Below the pieces are notes generated by a model. The model had not been told where the DNA came from. It saw only the letters and a program-made list of their open reading frames with translations, and did no database searches. Source: an uncultured Treponema sp. (GTDB lineage: Bacteria > Spirochaetota > Spirochaetia > Treponematales > Treponemataceae). Taken from it: a DNA stretch of 64,000 bases. A program made the position numbers and the translations under genes. Positions 7,369-17,608 of the stretch are shown piece after piece. The stretch covers positions 1-64,000 of the forward strand of contig CAKULY010000001.1 in assembly GCA_934667505.1 (NCBI GenBank). Direction: 5' to 3'. How positions within the stretch are numbered: the first letter of the stretch is position 1; each line of letters opens with the position of its first letter.

Positions 7369-7653
7369 TTATTTTTCTTCAAGTTTTACGAAAAGGTATT
7401 TTAAAAGATTGCTTTGAATCTTGAATGCCTTGTCGATTTCTGTAATCTTAGAAGGATTAAGTTTTAGTGTGAAAAGAATAAATCTTCCTTTTTTCTGTTT
7501 CTTTACTTCGTAGGTAAGATCTCTGTCACCAAAAAGGTCTTCTTTTTCGATTTCAGCACCAAAAGATTTAAGAGTTTCGCGTACTTCATCAGTAGCTTTT
7601 TTTGACTTTTCTTCATCAAGTGGGAAGATAGTCATAAGTTCATACTTTCTCAT
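7369..7653 (-). CDS. rpsF: 30S ribosomal protein bS6
   Basis: First gene of the cluster. The 94-residue protein shows the bS6 ferredoxin-like fold pattern: MRKYELMTIFPLDEEKSK, EKEDLFGDRDLTYEVKKQKKGRFILFTL and a final short helix ending LKYLFVKLEEK. It has no C-terminal acidic tail. AAGGAG lies seven bases ahead of the ATG and a strong promoter lies at 7709-7737. It binds the platform with bS18. Confidence 0.95.
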   Translation of the reverse strand: MRKYELMTIFPLDEEKSKKATDEVRETLKSFGAEIEKEDLFGDRDLTYEVKKQKKGRFILFTLKLNPSKITEIDKAFKIQSNLLKYLFVKLEEK

Positions 7654-7708
7654 AATTTCTCCTTATGGACGAATGGAGACTACTACTAGTCTCAAGGGGT
7701 GTTCTTGT

Positions 7709-7737
7709 ATGTTACAAAAATATTAATTTATAGTCAA
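7709..7737 (-). promoter_or_regulatory. Promoter of the rpsF operon
   Basis: Minus strand: TTGACT (7732-7737), a 17-base spacer and TAACAT (7709-7714), about 56 bases ahead of the rpsF start. It has the same TTGACT hexamer as the two tRNA promoters in this window. Confidence 0.75.
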
Positions 7738-7814
7738 TAACTAAGTTGATAGCATTTTAGCCGATTAGCCCAAACTTCGAGCTTTTAGAAAAATAAACAA
7801 AAGCGTAAGTGTAA

Positions 7815-9128
7815 TTAAATAAAATCAAACTTTCTGCTGTTTATGCTCATTAAAAGACCTATTGCGGTCATTGCAGTTAGCAGTGATGAACCTCCGTAGG
7901 AAAGAAACAAAAGTGGAATACCCGTAATAGGCATTATTCCCATCACCATTCCAACGTTTATAAAAAAATGAATCATAAGCATACCTAGAATGCCAGCTGA
8001 AATATACATTCCAAATCTGTTAGACGCATTTTTTACAATTATTAAGGTTCTCAACATGAGTACCAAATATATTAAAAAAACAAAGCATCCGCCTAAAAAT
8101 CCCCATTCTTCAGAGAGGATACTAAAAATAAAGTCAGTAGATTGCTGAGGCAAATATCTGTAATGGCTTTGAGTGCCATGTAAAAAAGAGCGGCCGAAAA
8201 GACCTCCCGATCCAATTGCTATTTTAGATTGAATTATGTTCCAGCCAGCCCCTAGCCTGTCTATATCTGGATTCATGAAGATAATGAGTCTTTGCAACTG
8301 ATAGGCTTTTAGAACTTTATCTGCAATAGATGACATTGCAAGTCCTATTGTTATAATTGAAAAAGTATATGCAATCCAATAAAAATATCGTCTTCCATGA
8401 AAGTACTTTCTTACAATCAAAGCTATAAAAAAGATTAAAGCGGAAGCCATGATTAAAATAAGCTTTAACTTGAATGTTGTAAGAGAAGTTATTAATCTAA
8501 AAGAATTTTTTACTATATATTGATTCCAAACTGGTAAAATCGTAAAGAAGATTGTTGCAAATCCTGCACCTATAATAAAAAGTAAAAATCTTACTGGAAT
8601 TCCTGATACAAAACACATAACAAGAAAAATCGGTATGTACACGGAGGCAGACCCCATGTCTGGTTGAATTAAAATTAGTCCGCAAGGAATAATAAAAATT
8701 GCTAATGCGATTATAAATCTTTTAATCTGATTTTCGTTTATAGAAATATCTAAATATTTTGCAAGTGCCAAAATAAAAACTATTTTAGTAAACTCTGAAG
8801 GTTGTATACCAAAATCTCCTATTCCAAGCCAGCTTCTAGCACCGTTTACTTTTTTTCCAAATAGAAATGTTATGATTAGAAGTATGATTGAAGCTGCATA
8901 AATCCATTGCGCGGGACGTTCTAATTTTCTGTAATCGTAGAGCGCAAAAAAAATCATAAAGGCAAGGCCGATTGCTGTCCAAATAATTTGTTTTATATAT
9001 TCATTGGTTCTTAAAATACCATCTGCGTCTATTCCTGAAGAATATATAAAAGCAATTCCTGTGGCAACCAAAATGATTACACAAATGAACAATATATAAT
9101 CGAACGCGTCCCAAAATCTGCCTTTCAT
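7815..9128 (-). CDS. rodA: Peptidoglycan glycosyltransferase RodA (SEDS family)
   Basis: The elongasome's lipid II polymerase, an integral membrane protein that works with the class B PBP encoded just upstream. The 437 residues contain about ten membrane helices. The SEDS signature NGARSWLGIGDFGIQPSEFTK is in the first third, and GIPLLFLSYGGSSLL is near the C-terminus, as in RodA/FtsW. An extended cytoplasmic/periplasmic section with an extra pair of helices (residues about 220-260) makes it slightly longer than typical RodA. It closes the mreB-mreC-mreD-PBP2-rodA cluster, six bases after PBP2. Confidence 0.95.
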   Translation of the reverse strand: MKGRFWDAFDYILFICVIILVATGIAFIYSSGIDADGILRTNEYIKQIIWTAIGLAFMIFFALYDYRKLERPAQWIYAASIILLIITFLFGKKVNGARSWLGIGDFGIQPSEFTKIVFILALAKYLDISINENQIKRFIIALAIFIIPCGLILIQPDMGSASVYIPIFLVMCFVSGIPVRFLLFIIGAGFATIFFTILPVWNQYIVKNSFRLITSLTTFKLKLILIMASALIFFIALIVRKYFHGRRYFYWIAYTFSIITIGLAMSSIADKVLKAYQLQRLIIFMNPDIDRLGAGWNIIQSKIAIGSGGLFGRSFLHGTQSHYRYLPQQSTDFIFSILSEEWGFLGGCFVFLIYLVLMLRTLIIVKNASNRFGMYISAGILGMLMIHFFINVGMVMGIMPITGIPLLFLSYGGSSLLTAMTAIGLLMSINSRKFDFI

Positions 9129-9134
9129 AGTGTA

Positions 9135-11021
9135 TTATTCCTGTCTATTTCCGTTTTTCATAAGATATTTAAATCCAAGCGCCGCTACAGCCTCTTCATA
9201 AGTCTGTTTTGCAAAAATTCCTTGGATAATTATATTAGTTGCGTAAGGAGCCCACCATTCCCATGGGTTGCAAGCTTCTACCAAGGTTGCTACAACAACT
9301 TGCTCTTCAACAGGAGCGTCGTATGGAGCGTAGGCAACCATCCAAGAATGCCAGCTGTCTTTATAGCCTGTTACTTCGGCTGTTCCTGTTTTTCCAGCAG
9401 CTTTTACAATTTTGTTATGCATTGGATACTGGGGAGTACCATCTGATATTGTATATCTCATTATTTCTTGTATTTGTGGCCATACTTCCGGATTTACATT
9501 TGATTTAAAAAGAATTTCTGGCTTTATTTCTTGAACAACTTCGTTGGTAACAGGATCTCTAACTTCTTTTAAAAGATGAGGCTTATAAATCACACCAGAA
9601 TTTGCAACCATCGCAGCCATATTAGCAACGTGCAAAGGAGTTGCCGTCATATATCCCTGTCCAATAGATGCGGACATCGTATCTCCTCCTAACCAGCGTT
9701 CGTGAAATTTTCGCTCTTTCCACTCTGCTGTAGGAACAAAACCTGAAGTTTGACTAGGCAAATCTATCTGCGTCCTTTGTCCAAACCCAAATTCCTTTGA
9801 GTATGAAGAAATTAAATTGATTCCAAGATGGTCTCTTCCCACAATCCAATAATAAACGTCGCAAGATTGCGCCAATGCGTTTTTTAAATCAAGCCAACCG
9901 TGTCCAGGTTTTTTTACATGGCAGTGGAAAATTCTGTTTCCGTAGTTTAATTCTCCCTTGCATTCAATTTTTTTTGATGAAGGAAAGGCATCTTCGTTTA
10001 GCATTGCTGTTGAAATCACTATTTTAAATGTGGATGCAGGTGGATAAGCCGCATTTACAGCTCTATTTAAAAGCGGCTGATTTTTAGAATCTTCTATAAG
10101 AGATTGATAATAGGAACTTGATTCATCTGTATTAAATATATTTGGATCGAAATATGGATATGAAACCATTGCCAGAACTTCGCCATTGGAAGGTTTTAAC
10201 ACAACCACTGCCCCAACTCTGTTGCCAAGAGTTTTTTCAGCCAAAGTTTGTATTTCGGTATCAATTGTTAAAATAAGACTCTTGCCAGTTTTAGGCGGCT
10301 CAATAATCGGTTTGTCAGAAATTACTCGTCCGCGAACGTCTACAAGGCGGCTTTCTCTTCCTGGTTTTCCTTGAAGAAGAGCGTCGTACTGTTTTTCTAT
10401 TCCAGTTTTTCCTACAATGCTGTTTCTTGTGTATCCTTGATTGTACATTAAGTTCATTTCTTCTCGTGTTATATCGCCAACATATCCAATAACATGAGAT
10501 AAAGAGCCTGTTTCAATGTAGGTTCGTATAGGCTTTGAAATCCAAGAAACACCTGGAAGATCTGTTTTGTTTTCTGCAATATTTGAAATTACTGAAAAGG
10601 GAACATTTGACTTTATCTGAAAAGAAGAATAAGAACGCCTGCTTCGTGGAGGGATTTTCTTGTCTATTTCAAGTTTTGAAATTCCAAGCATAGCAGCTAG
10701 TTTGTTTGCGACAGTATCGTAATGTCCTGAAGGAATTTCACCTGGAGTTATTTCTACAGCAAAGGCGTTTGTATTGACCACCATTGGCAAGGTCGCATTT
10801 CGGTCAAAAATTTCTCCTCGCTGTGCTGGCAATACATTCACTTGGTTTGAATTTATTTCAGATTGCGAGCGATATGAGCTTCCGTTTCTTATTTGCAGAA
10901 AAAAAAGCCGGTAAAAATAAATAAGAAAGAAAATGATTATCATAAAACCAAGAAAGAGAATTCTGTTATTTTTATCTATTGATGAATTTCGGGCTGACCG
11001 TATGCTTCTACGAAAACCCAT
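9135..11021 (-). CDS. mrdA: Penicillin-binding protein 2 (class B transpeptidase)
   Basis: The elongation-specific transpeptidase that cross-links peptidoglycan. The 628-residue protein has one N-terminal membrane helix (residues about 20-43), a pedestal domain (NVLPAQRGEIFDRN) and a transpeptidase domain. The active-site STFK is near residue 329, SCD corresponds to the SxN motif, and KTGTAEV is near residue 543. The start overlaps the mreD stop by one base (TAATG), so translation is coupled. It pairs functionally with RodA, encoded next. Confidence 0.96.
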   Translation of the reverse strand: MGFRRSIRSARNSSIDKNNRILFLGFMIIIFFLIYFYRLFFLQIRNGSSYRSQSEINSNQVNVLPAQRGEIFDRNATLPMVVNTNAFAVEITPGEIPSGHYDTVANKLAAMLGISKLEIDKKIPPRSRRSYSSFQIKSNVPFSVISNIAENKTDLPGVSWISKPIRTYIETGSLSHVIGYVGDITREEMNLMYNQGYTRNSIVGKTGIEKQYDALLQGKPGRESRLVDVRGRVISDKPIIEPPKTGKSLILTIDTEIQTLAEKTLGNRVGAVVVLKPSNGEVLAMVSYPYFDPNIFNTDESSSYYQSLIEDSKNQPLLNRAVNAAYPPASTFKIVISTAMLNEDAFPSSKKIECKGELNYGNRIFHCHVKKPGHGWLDLKNALAQSCDVYYWIVGRDHLGINLISSYSKEFGFGQRTQIDLPSQTSGFVPTAEWKERKFHERWLGGDTMSASIGQGYMTATPLHVANMAAMVANSGVIYKPHLLKEVRDPVTNEVVQEIKPEILFKSNVNPEVWPQIQEIMRYTISDGTPQYPMHNKIVKAAGKTGTAEVTGYKDSWHSWMVAYAPYDAPVEEQVVVATLVEACNPWEWWAPYATNIIIQGIFAKQTYEEAVAALGFKYLMKNGNRQE

Positions 11022-11527
11022 TATTCAATTTCCTCCGATTTGGTGCTTAAAACATTTTTAAAAAGATTTAGGAATTTAAATACAAATGGAGCTAACAAAG
11101 AGTTTGCTATGAGTTCAAAAAGGAACATAACTGAAAATAACTGATATGTTATAATCGATGTGTAGAATAGCGACATAAGCCAAACTATAAGTGCTTTTGC
11201 AAAAGTTCCGCAAAATCCTATTAAAACAGGCATAAAAAAGCCCAGATAATTTACAGTTCCACCAAGCCAGCCAGAAAGGTATCCAAGCAAAGTTCGTAGA
11301 ATGCAGTTAAAACCGAATGGCGCTCCTGAAAGGAAGTCTAGAAAAAGACCCGAAATAAAACCTGTTGATTCTCCATACATTCTGCCATTCATTAATGAAA
11401 AATAGAGGACGCACAGCAACACAAGGTCAGGAATCGCAGGTAAAATTGATATATTTGAAAGAATAGCAGTCTCTAGTAAAGAAAAACATAATAAGATAAG
11501 TGCTGAAACTGAAAAAGATTTTAGCAT
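11021..11527 (-). CDS. mreD: Rod shape-determining protein MreD
   Basis: A 168-residue protein with five or six predicted membrane helices and the MreD-like pattern of an early PDLVLLCVLYFSLMNG segment followed by GFISGLFLDFLSGAPFGFN. MreD is the integral membrane member of the MreBCD shape complex. Identification relies on hydrophobic pattern, this motif and position between mreC and PBP2. The gene starts two bases after mreC. Confidence 0.9.
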   Translation of the reverse strand: MLKSFSVSALILLCFSLLETAILSNISILPAIPDLVLLCVLYFSLMNGRMYGESTGFISGLFLDFLSGAPFGFNCILRTLLGYLSGWLGGTVNYLGFFMPVLIGFCGTFAKALIVWLMSLFYTSIITYQLFSVMFLFELIANSLLAPFVFKFLNLFKNVLSTKSEEIE

Positions 11528-11529
11528 TT

Positions 11530-12396
11530 TTAATTCCTTGCATCATTTATTTCTCTAAGATTAACAACTATTACATTTTCGAGTCTAGAAAAATCAATTA
11601 TAGGTGTTAGTTCAATATCTAAAGATGTATCATAATCTACAACTGTTATTTTCGAAATTGTTCCTAGAGGAATATCTCTCATATAATTGTTGTTTTCGCC
11701 AGAAGTTACAACTATATCGCCGTAGTGCAGTTCTTCCAATACCCTTTTTCGTATATAACGCATTTTTAAAACTTCTGTTTGAATGCCAGTTCCATTTACA
11801 AGACCTAAATCTCTTGTGTTTTGAATTCTTGCAGATATTATGCAATCCAAATTATAAATTGGCATTACAACGCTTGTAAGAGCTCCTACTTGAACAATTT
11901 TTCCCACAAGTCCAGATGTTCCGTGTTCGTATGCAATTACAGGCATATTCTTTTTAATTCCATGAAAACTGCCTTTATTTATTGTTATATAAGCATTTAA
12001 ATTGTCAGTTTCCCTAGAAATTATTTGAGCTGGATAATTTTTTTCTTCAAGCGAGGTTGCGAAGTCTAACTGCTCTTTTAATCGTTCATTTTCTTTGCGT
12101 ATTTCTGCATTTGAACGCTGCATTTGTTCATAGTTTTCTAATTTTATAACAAGTTCGTCATAATCTTTTCGAAGTCTGCTAAGTTCTTTTGCGGCTCCAA
12201 AAGTTCCAGTAATTCCAGAGACAACAGAATGAAAACCGCTTTCGATTGAAGAAAAAATCGAAAATCCGATTTTTTTAAAATTTAGAACAAAACTTCCTGA
12301 ACTAAATGCCAGCATGACGCCAGAGAATAATAGATATATAATTAGCATAAACTCTGAAAATTTGAATTTCAGAGAAAGTTTCTTTTTTGAAGACAT
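11530..12396 (-). CDS. mreC: Rod shape-determining protein MreC
   Basis: A 288-residue bitopic protein with a cytoplasmic Lys-rich start, a membrane helix at about residues 14-36, a coiled coil (ELSRLRKDYDELVIKLENYEQM ends the region around residue 95) and a periplasmic beta-rich pair of domains (AYITINKGSFHGIKKNMPV, VVTSGENNNYMRDIPLGTI). These are hallmarks of MreC, the periplasmic scaffold that activates PBP2/RodA. It is five bases after mreB. Confidence 0.94.
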   Translation of the reverse strand: MSSKKKLSLKFKFSEFMLIIYLLFSGVMLAFSSGSFVLNFKKIGFSIFSSIESGFHSVVSGITGTFGAAKELSRLRKDYDELVIKLENYEQMQRSNAEIRKENERLKEQLDFATSLEEKNYPAQIISRETDNLNAYITINKGSFHGIKKNMPVIAYEHGTSGLVGKIVQVGALTSVVMPIYNLDCIISARIQNTRDLGLVNGTGIQTEVLKMRYIRKRVLEELHYGDIVVTSGENNNYMRDIPLGTISKITVVDYDTSLDIELTPIIDFSRLENVIVVNLREINDARN

Positions 12397-12401
12397 CTTA
12401 C

Positions 12402-13439
12402 TTAATCATTTAAACTGTCGTAAACAGAGCGACCTGACGACATGTCTTTAAATAGTTCAAAAGCTTCTCCCGCTCCAAGAGCAACACATTCAAGAGGATT
12501 TTCAACAAGAATAACAGGTACTCCAGTTTCCTTTGAAATAAGCTTTGGAAGCCCTTTTAACATAGATCCGCCGCCTGTCATTACGATTCCTCTGTCAATA
12601 ATATCAGATGCAAGTTCAGGAGGAGTCTTGCTAATTACGTTCTTGATTTCTTCAACAATAAGTTTTACAGGTTCTTTTAAGGCTTCCCGAACTTCAACAC
12701 TGTCTATTTCAAGTCTTCTAGGAAGACCTGTGATTGCATCTGTTCCTTTTAGTTCCATTTTTTCGATAGTTTTATCAGGAGCAGCGTTGCCAATTTGAAT
12801 TTTAAGTCTTTCTGCGGCTTGGTGACCTATTATCAAGTTGTGAACACTCTTGACGTGCTTTACGAGGGCGTCATTAAATTTGTCGCCACCGACGCGAATT
12901 GAACTAGTTTCTACCATTCCTCCTAGAGAAATTACAGAAATCTCGGCAGTGCCACCACCTATATCGCATATCATGTGTCCTGCAGGTTCATAAATAGGAA
13001 TTTTTGCACCAATAGCGGCAGCTTTTGATTCTTCTATTATTTCAACTTCTTTTGCGCCTGCTTTTAATGCAGTTTCAATTACAGCTCTTTTTTCAACTTC
13101 TGTTATGCAAGAAGGAATACCGATTTTCATTCTTGTAGATTTTATAATCTGATGTCTTGGAGTTATTTTTTGGATAAAATATTTTATCATTCTTTCGCAA
13201 CTGTCAATATCAGAAATAACGCCATCTGCAAGAGGTCTAATAGCCATAATATTGCTCGGAGTTTTTTCAAGCATATTTTTAGCTTCTGAACCGACAGCAA
13301 CAATTCGCTTAGTTCCTTTTTCTACGGCTACAACGGAAGGTTCGTTTATTACAATTCCTTTTCCGCGAACATAAATAAGTGTGTTACATGTACCGAGATC
13401 TATACCGATATCAGTAGAAAATCTGTCAAAAAATCCCAT
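12402..13439 (-). CDS. mreB: Actin-like cell-shape protein MreB
   Basis: A 345-residue bacterial actin that forms membrane-associated filaments guiding cell-wall elongation. Phosphate-1 motif DLGTCNTLI is at residues 14-22, phosphate-2 CDIGGGTAEISVISLGG is in the middle, and the adenosine motif VMTGGGSMLKGLP is near the C-terminus. Length is standard. It is the first of the mre genes and follows the TPR gene by 13 bases. In a spirochaete its role must be combined with helical shape made by periplasmic flagella. Confidence 0.97.
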   Translation of the reverse strand: MGFFDRFSTDIGIDLGTCNTLIYVRGKGIVINEPSVVAVEKGTKRIVAVGSEAKNMLEKTPSNIMAIRPLADGVISDIDSCERMIKYFIQKITPRHQIIKSTRMKIGIPSCITEVEKRAVIETALKAGAKEVEIIEESKAAAIGAKIPIYEPAGHMICDIGGGTAEISVISLGGMVETSSIRVGGDKFNDALVKHVKSVHNLIIGHQAAERLKIQIGNAAPDKTIEKMELKGTDAITGLPRRLEIDSVEVREALKEPVKLIVEEIKNVISKTPPELASDIIDRGIVMTGGGSMLKGLPKLISKETGVPVILVENPLECVALGAGEAFELFKDMSSGRSVYDSLND

Positions 13440-13452
13440 AAATACTCCCGGA

Positions 13453-14406
13453 TTAAAATTCAGCTATTTTTGCAAGAGCTCCTGGATGATTTACCTGAAT
13501 GCGCAAGGTTTTTCTCCATTCCGCACGAGCTTTCACCAAATCGCCCTGTTTTTCATATATTACACCAAGATTATAGTATGCGTCTGCTGAATTTGGATTT
13601 TTTTTCAAAATTGATTCAAATTCGTTCTTTGCTTCTGCATACTTTTTCTCTTCAATGTATATTGTTCCAAGAAGATTCATACTTTTTAATACGAGTTCTT
13701 CATTTTCGCAATCGTTTTTAATGCGGAATAAATATTGTTTTGCTGCATTTGCCTGTCCAACTTTGTGGTATTGTTCCGCAATTGATAAAAGAAGGGAATC
13801 CGATTCCCTTGTAAGCAAGGCTTCCGTAAATGCAGAAATACTTTCCATTGGCATTTCCAAAGCGGCGTAACTTAATCCTAAGTATTCTGCTGTATCAGGA
13901 GCCTTATAACCAAGTCGCCTTGATTCTTCAAGATATTTTACAGCAAGATCTGCATAATAGTAAGATGAAATGGTGTTTTTATAAAAATATGCCTTCCCTA
14001 GCATATAGTTTAATTGAGGAATTAATTTTTTTCTAGATTTTAACAAAGCCATTCTTATGGAATTAATAGATTCATCTAAATAACTTTGAACAGAAGCTGA
14101 ATCAAGTTGAGAAACTGCAAGAAAAAAACTTGCATAACCGTGATATGTAAGGGCGGTATTGTTAAAAGGATTTGTGTCAAGAATTTTTTGGCTTATTTCG
14201 TATACGGATTTATAATCATAAACATTCCATTTTTCAATAAGAGCGCTTGTTGTGGCAGATTTTAAAGACTTTTGACGAATACTTTTGCACAAAAAAATAA
14301 CAGAAACAGTAAGAAATACTGCCACCATAAAGAAAATAACGAGTAGAGGAATAAACTTACTTTTCTTTTTTGCGAAATTACTTTCTTCTATAATGTTCTT
14401 ACTCAT
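13453..14406 (-). CDS. Membrane-anchored TPR-repeat protein
   Basis: A 317-residue protein with a basic cytoplasmic start, one membrane helix at residues 18-42, and tetratricopeptide repeats in the rest. The clearest repeat is near residues 260-300 (YAEAKNEFESILKKNPNSAD, then YYNLGVIYEKQGDLVKARAE). TPR proteins mount protein complexes; here it probably faces the periplasm. It sits directly upstream of mreB in the same direction, so a link to the shape machinery is a reasonable inference. I do not know a specific function. Confidence 0.8.
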   Translation of the reverse strand: MSKNIIEESNFAKKKSKFIPLLVIFFMVAVFLTVSVIFLCKSIRQKSLKSATTSALIEKWNVYDYKSVYEISQKILDTNPFNNTALTYHGYASFFLAVSQLDSASVQSYLDESINSIRMALLKSRKKLIPQLNYMLGKAYFYKNTISSYYYADLAVKYLEESRRLGYKAPDTAEYLGLSYAALEMPMESISAFTEALLTRESDSLLLSIAEQYHKVGQANAAKQYLFRIKNDCENEELVLKSMNLLGTIYIEEKKYAEAKNEFESILKKNPNSADAYYNLGVIYEKQGDLVKARAEWRKTLRIQVNHPGALAKIAEF

Positions 14407-14420
14407 ATTTTATAAAAAAA

Positions 14421-14806
14421 CAGACGAGATAGTAAGCCGGGTTCTGTCATTTACCTTGCGATAAACGTAACCATCTATCCAAATCCATTGTTACCAAGTG
14501 GACTTTAGCGATTTACCCGAAGTATAAAGGCCGAAATCCAAACTTCTGCTTAATCTTGCTCCAAATGAGGTTTGCACTGCTACAAGTGTTACCACTTGTA
14601 CGGTAGTCTCTTACACTGCCATTTCACCCTTGCCTTTTTAGGCGGTATATTTTCTGTTGCACTTTCTGTCGCTTTGGGGATATACATAAAAATGCATCTT
14701 CCGCAAAACGCCCGGTTATTACCCGGCATTTTTTTCGGTGGAGCCCGGACTTTCCTCATGGCAATAAATTATCATTAACTTACGCCATGCGATTACATCT
14801 CGTCTG
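14421..14806 (-). ncRNA. rnpB: RNase P RNA (bacterial type A)
   Basis: The catalytic RNA that removes tRNA 5' leaders. On the minus strand the 5' P4 half GAGGAAAGTCCGGGCTCC lies about 60 bases from the 5' end, and the 3' half ACAGAACCCGGCTTACTA lies near the 3' end. The ends pair as helix P1 (ACAGACGAGATG with ATCTCGTCTG) and a T-run follows at 14414-14420, acting as terminator. Length, about 386, is typical. Its promoter probably lies inside the end of the upstream zinc-ribbon gene, only eight bases away. Confidence 0.95.
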
Positions 14807-14813
14807 TATTGTT

Positions 14814-15719
14814 TTAGTTTTCAGAATCGTCCGATTCTACAATATCATCATCTTCTTCGTCTGATAAATCATCAGAGTCGTCATACAAATCATTGTTTTC
14901 TGAATCTTCTTCATATTCGTCTGAATCATACTCGTCATCATCAGTAATTTCGCTTTCAAAGTCAGCAAGGCTTCCTGCATCATTAAAGAAAGTCTCCTGT
15001 TCCGATTCGTCAGATTCTTCGTAAAACAAAATTCGGCTGCAGTATGGGCAGAAAAGGATATTTTCCCCTTCCCTAACTTCGTTTGCAAACTGTGCAGGAA
15101 GAATCATATGGCAGCCAGTACATACGCCATTTTTTACAGCAACAATACCTTCTGAATTTCTTTGGATAATTCTTTGAAATTTGAACAAGACTTCTTGATC
15201 AAGTCCTGGAGTAATGCCTTCCTCTTGTGATTTCAAGTCTGCAAGTTCTGATTTATAAGATTCTATCTGTGAATTTAGGGAGTCCTTGCTAGAAGCAAGA
15301 TCTGTTTCTTGAGATGAAATCATTGCCTCTGTTGTTTTTAAAGTATCATCGAGTTCCGCTAAAATTTTATCTTCTTTTTGAAGTTCTTTTCTTAATTCTG
15401 ATTCTTTTACAGATGCTTCCGAAATCTGCTTTTCAAGAGCTTCGTATTCGCGGTGAGTTGTTATATTATCCATATTTTTTTCGCCGGCTTCGCGAGTCTT
15501 TATAGCTGTTTCAAGGTCTAGCTTTATGTTTCCAACTTTTTCTTTTACAGCTTCGTAATCCCTGTTCTTTTCAATATATTCTTTTTTCATTCTGGCAAGA
15601 AGTTCTTCTTGCGAAGTCAACTGCTTAGGCGCTTCTTCTATTAACTGTTCAAGCTCATATTTTCTGCCAAGTATTACTTGAAGGCTTTTTAATTTATCAA
15701 AAATTTCTGTCATTACCAT
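14814..15719 (-). CDS. Coiled-coil protein with C4 zinc ribbon (DUF164-like)
   Basis: A 301-residue protein. Residues 1-180 form a long antiparallel coiled coil. A zinc ribbon follows (CTGCHMILPAQFANEV, then CPYCSRILFYEE), and an unusually long acidic tail of about 75 residues rich in Asp, Glu and Ser ends the protein. The coiled-coil/zinc-ribbon pair is the C4-type DUF164 family, widespread and linked to nucleic-acid or motility roles in different bacteria. The acidic tail is peculiar to this protein. It lies between rpoD and rnpB. Confidence 0.85.
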   Translation of the reverse strand: MVMTEIFDKLKSLQVILGRKYELEQLIEEAPKQLTSQEELLARMKKEYIEKNRDYEAVKEKVGNIKLDLETAIKTREAGEKNMDNITTHREYEALEKQISEASVKESELRKELQKEDKILAELDDTLKTTEAMISSQETDLASSKDSLNSQIESYKSELADLKSQEEGITPGLDQEVLFKFQRIIQRNSEGIVAVKNGVCTGCHMILPAQFANEVREGENILFCPYCSRILFYEESDESEQETFFNDAGSLADFESEITDDDEYDSDEYEEDSENNDLYDDSDDLSDEEDDDIVESDDSEN

Positions 15720-15798
15720 AATGATGTTCCTTTTTTTTCTGAATATCGTTTAAATATATAATAAATATGCAATTATGTCTATTCTATGCAAACAATGT

Positions 15799-17583
15799 TT
15801 ATGTTTCAATATAGTCCCTAAGTCCGTTCGCTCTTCTAGGGTGTCTTAGACGTCGCAAGGCTTTTGCTTCTATCTGACGAATTCGTTCCCTAGTGACATT
15901 GAAATAAAGACCGACTTCCTCCAATGTTAATGAATATCCATCGTCTAAACCGAATCTCATTTTTAGAACTTCCTGCTCTCTTGGAGGCAAGGTTCCTAAA
16001 ACTTGCCTTAACTGTTCCTGAAGCAATTTGTAAGAAGTCTGAATAGAAGGATTTTCTACTTCTTTATCTTCTATAAAATCTCCTAGCGAAGAATCTTCTT
16101 CTTCTCCAATCGGTGTTTCCAAGGAGATTGGTTCTCTAGCGACGCTCTTTACCTGTTTAATTTTTGCAAGCGGCCAGCCTAACTGCTGAGCAATTTCTTC
16201 ATCTGTAGGCTCTCTGTTCAGTTTTTGCATAAGTTGACGGCTTTCTCGTACAACTTTATTAATCTGTTCAATCATGTGGACTGGAACGCGGATTGTTCTT
16301 GCTTGATCAGAAATGCTTCTTGTTATAGCTTGACGAATCCACCAGGTTGCATAAGTTGAAAATTTAAAGCCTTTTCGATATTCAAATTTTTCAACAGCCT
16401 TTATAAGACCGATATTGCCTTCTTGCACTAAATCAAAGAATTGAAGTCCACGATTTGTATATTTTTTCGCAATAGAAACAACTAGCCTTAAGTTTGCATT
16501 GATAAGCCTGTTTTTGGCTTTTTCCATCATGAGACTGCCGCGTTTTATTTCTTTAGCTTTTGAAAGAATTTCATCAATCGTATTTTCAAATTCATACTCA
16601 AGCCTGGAAAGCTTTCTGTCAATTTTTTGAATTTGAGTATATATATCGCGGATATCGTCTGTTGTCATATTCAATTCAGCTTCAACTTTAGGAGCTTCAG
16701 AACGCATTGAAATGCGGCGGCCAAGACGTCTAAGATCTGCTGGTGTTGAAATTCGCAGCTCTTTCATCTTTTTTTCTTGTTTTTGCCTATATTCTTCGAT
16801 TTTTTGAGTTGCATCAAGAAATTTTGCCGTAAAGCGATCAAGTTCTTCTGATTGAATATCAATTTTTTGAAGCTGAGGCTGAATTTTTTCTCTAAGCTCC
16901 ACTAATTGCGGATCATCGAAAATCTTGCTCGTTTGATTCGTTTCGAAAAGCTGCTTTTTTAAAGACATATACAACTTCATTTCTGGAAGAATTGGTTTAA
17001 TCAGCTCACTGTAGCAAGCTTTTAATCTCTTTTTTTCAGCCATTTCTTCATTTATTTCTTTTCTAGGTCTTCCAGGTTGAATATCGATACGTGTAAACGC
17101 TTTCTGTGCGACTGCGAAAAATTCAGGTATCATTATTCCAGAATTCAACACAACTTGTTTTATGATATTGTTACCATCTTCCATCTGCTTTGAAAGTATG
17201 ACTTCTTGTTCCGCAGTTAAAAGATTTTCTTTTCCTATTTCGCGCAGGTAAAGGCGGATTGGATCATCAACGCTAGATTCCTTATCACCGTTTACAAGCT
17301 TAGAAGAACCTTCTTTTATGTCATCAACATCTTCATCAGGGGTGTTTTCAGTTTCGTCGTCATCTTCAAGAATCGTATCATCATCTTGTTCTTCATCTTC
17401 AAAAGGGTCTGTTTCGATTACTTGAATTTTTCTTTCTGTAAAGATTTTTAAAGCTTCCTCCATGTTTGGAGAATTAATAAAATCCTGACCTGCGATTTCA
17501 TTAATCTCATCCCATGTTATAACGGTTTTATCTTTTGCATAGTCTAAAAGTTTTTGTATAATAGGATTCTGTTCCTGTTCCAT
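15799..17583 (-). CDS. rpoD: Housekeeping sigma factor RpoD (sigma-70)
   Basis: The primary sigma factor, which recruits RNA polymerase to promoters. It shows region 1.1, 1.2 ([20 protein letters not shown]), a non-conserved insert, region 2 ([31 protein letters not shown]), region 3, and region 4 with the helix-turn-helix [20 protein letters not shown]. An acidic stretch [15 protein letters not shown] lies after region 1.1. The ATG at 17583 is preferred because AAGGTG lies nine bases upstream; a GTG four codons earlier overlaps that site. The protein has 594 residues. It follows dnaG closely, the rpoD-dnaG macromolecular-synthesis pairing. Confidence 0.97.
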   Translation of the reverse strand: MEQEQNPIIQKLLDYAKDKTVITWDEINEIAGQDFINSPNMEEALKIFTERKIQVIETDPFEDEEQDDDTILEDDDETENTPDEDVDDIKEGSSKLVNGDKESSVDDPIRLYLREIGKENLLTAEQEVILSKQMEDGNNIIKQVVLNSGIMIPEFFAVAQKAFTRIDIQPGRPRKEINEEMAEKKRLKACYSELIKPILPEMKLYMSLKKQLFETNQTSKIFDDPQLVELREKIQPQLQKIDIQSEELDRFTAKFLDATQKIEEYRQKQEKKMKELRISTPADLRRLGRRISMRSEAPKVEAELNMTTDDIRDIYTQIQKIDRKLSRLEYEFENTIDEILSKAKEIKRGSLMMEKAKNRLINANLRLVVSIAKKYTNRGLQFFDLVQEGNIGLIKAVEKFEYRKGFKFSTYATWWIRQAITRSISDQARTIRVPVHMIEQINKVVRESRQLMQKLNREPTDEEIAQQLGWPLAKIKQVKSVAREPISLETPIGEEEDSSLGDFIEDKEVENPSIQTSYKLLQEQLRQVLGTLPPREQEVLKMRFGLDDGYSLTLEEVGLYFNVTRERIRQIEAKALRRLRHPRRANGLRDYIET

Positions 17584-17608
17584 TGGATATAACACCTTGC
17601 TTTTACAG

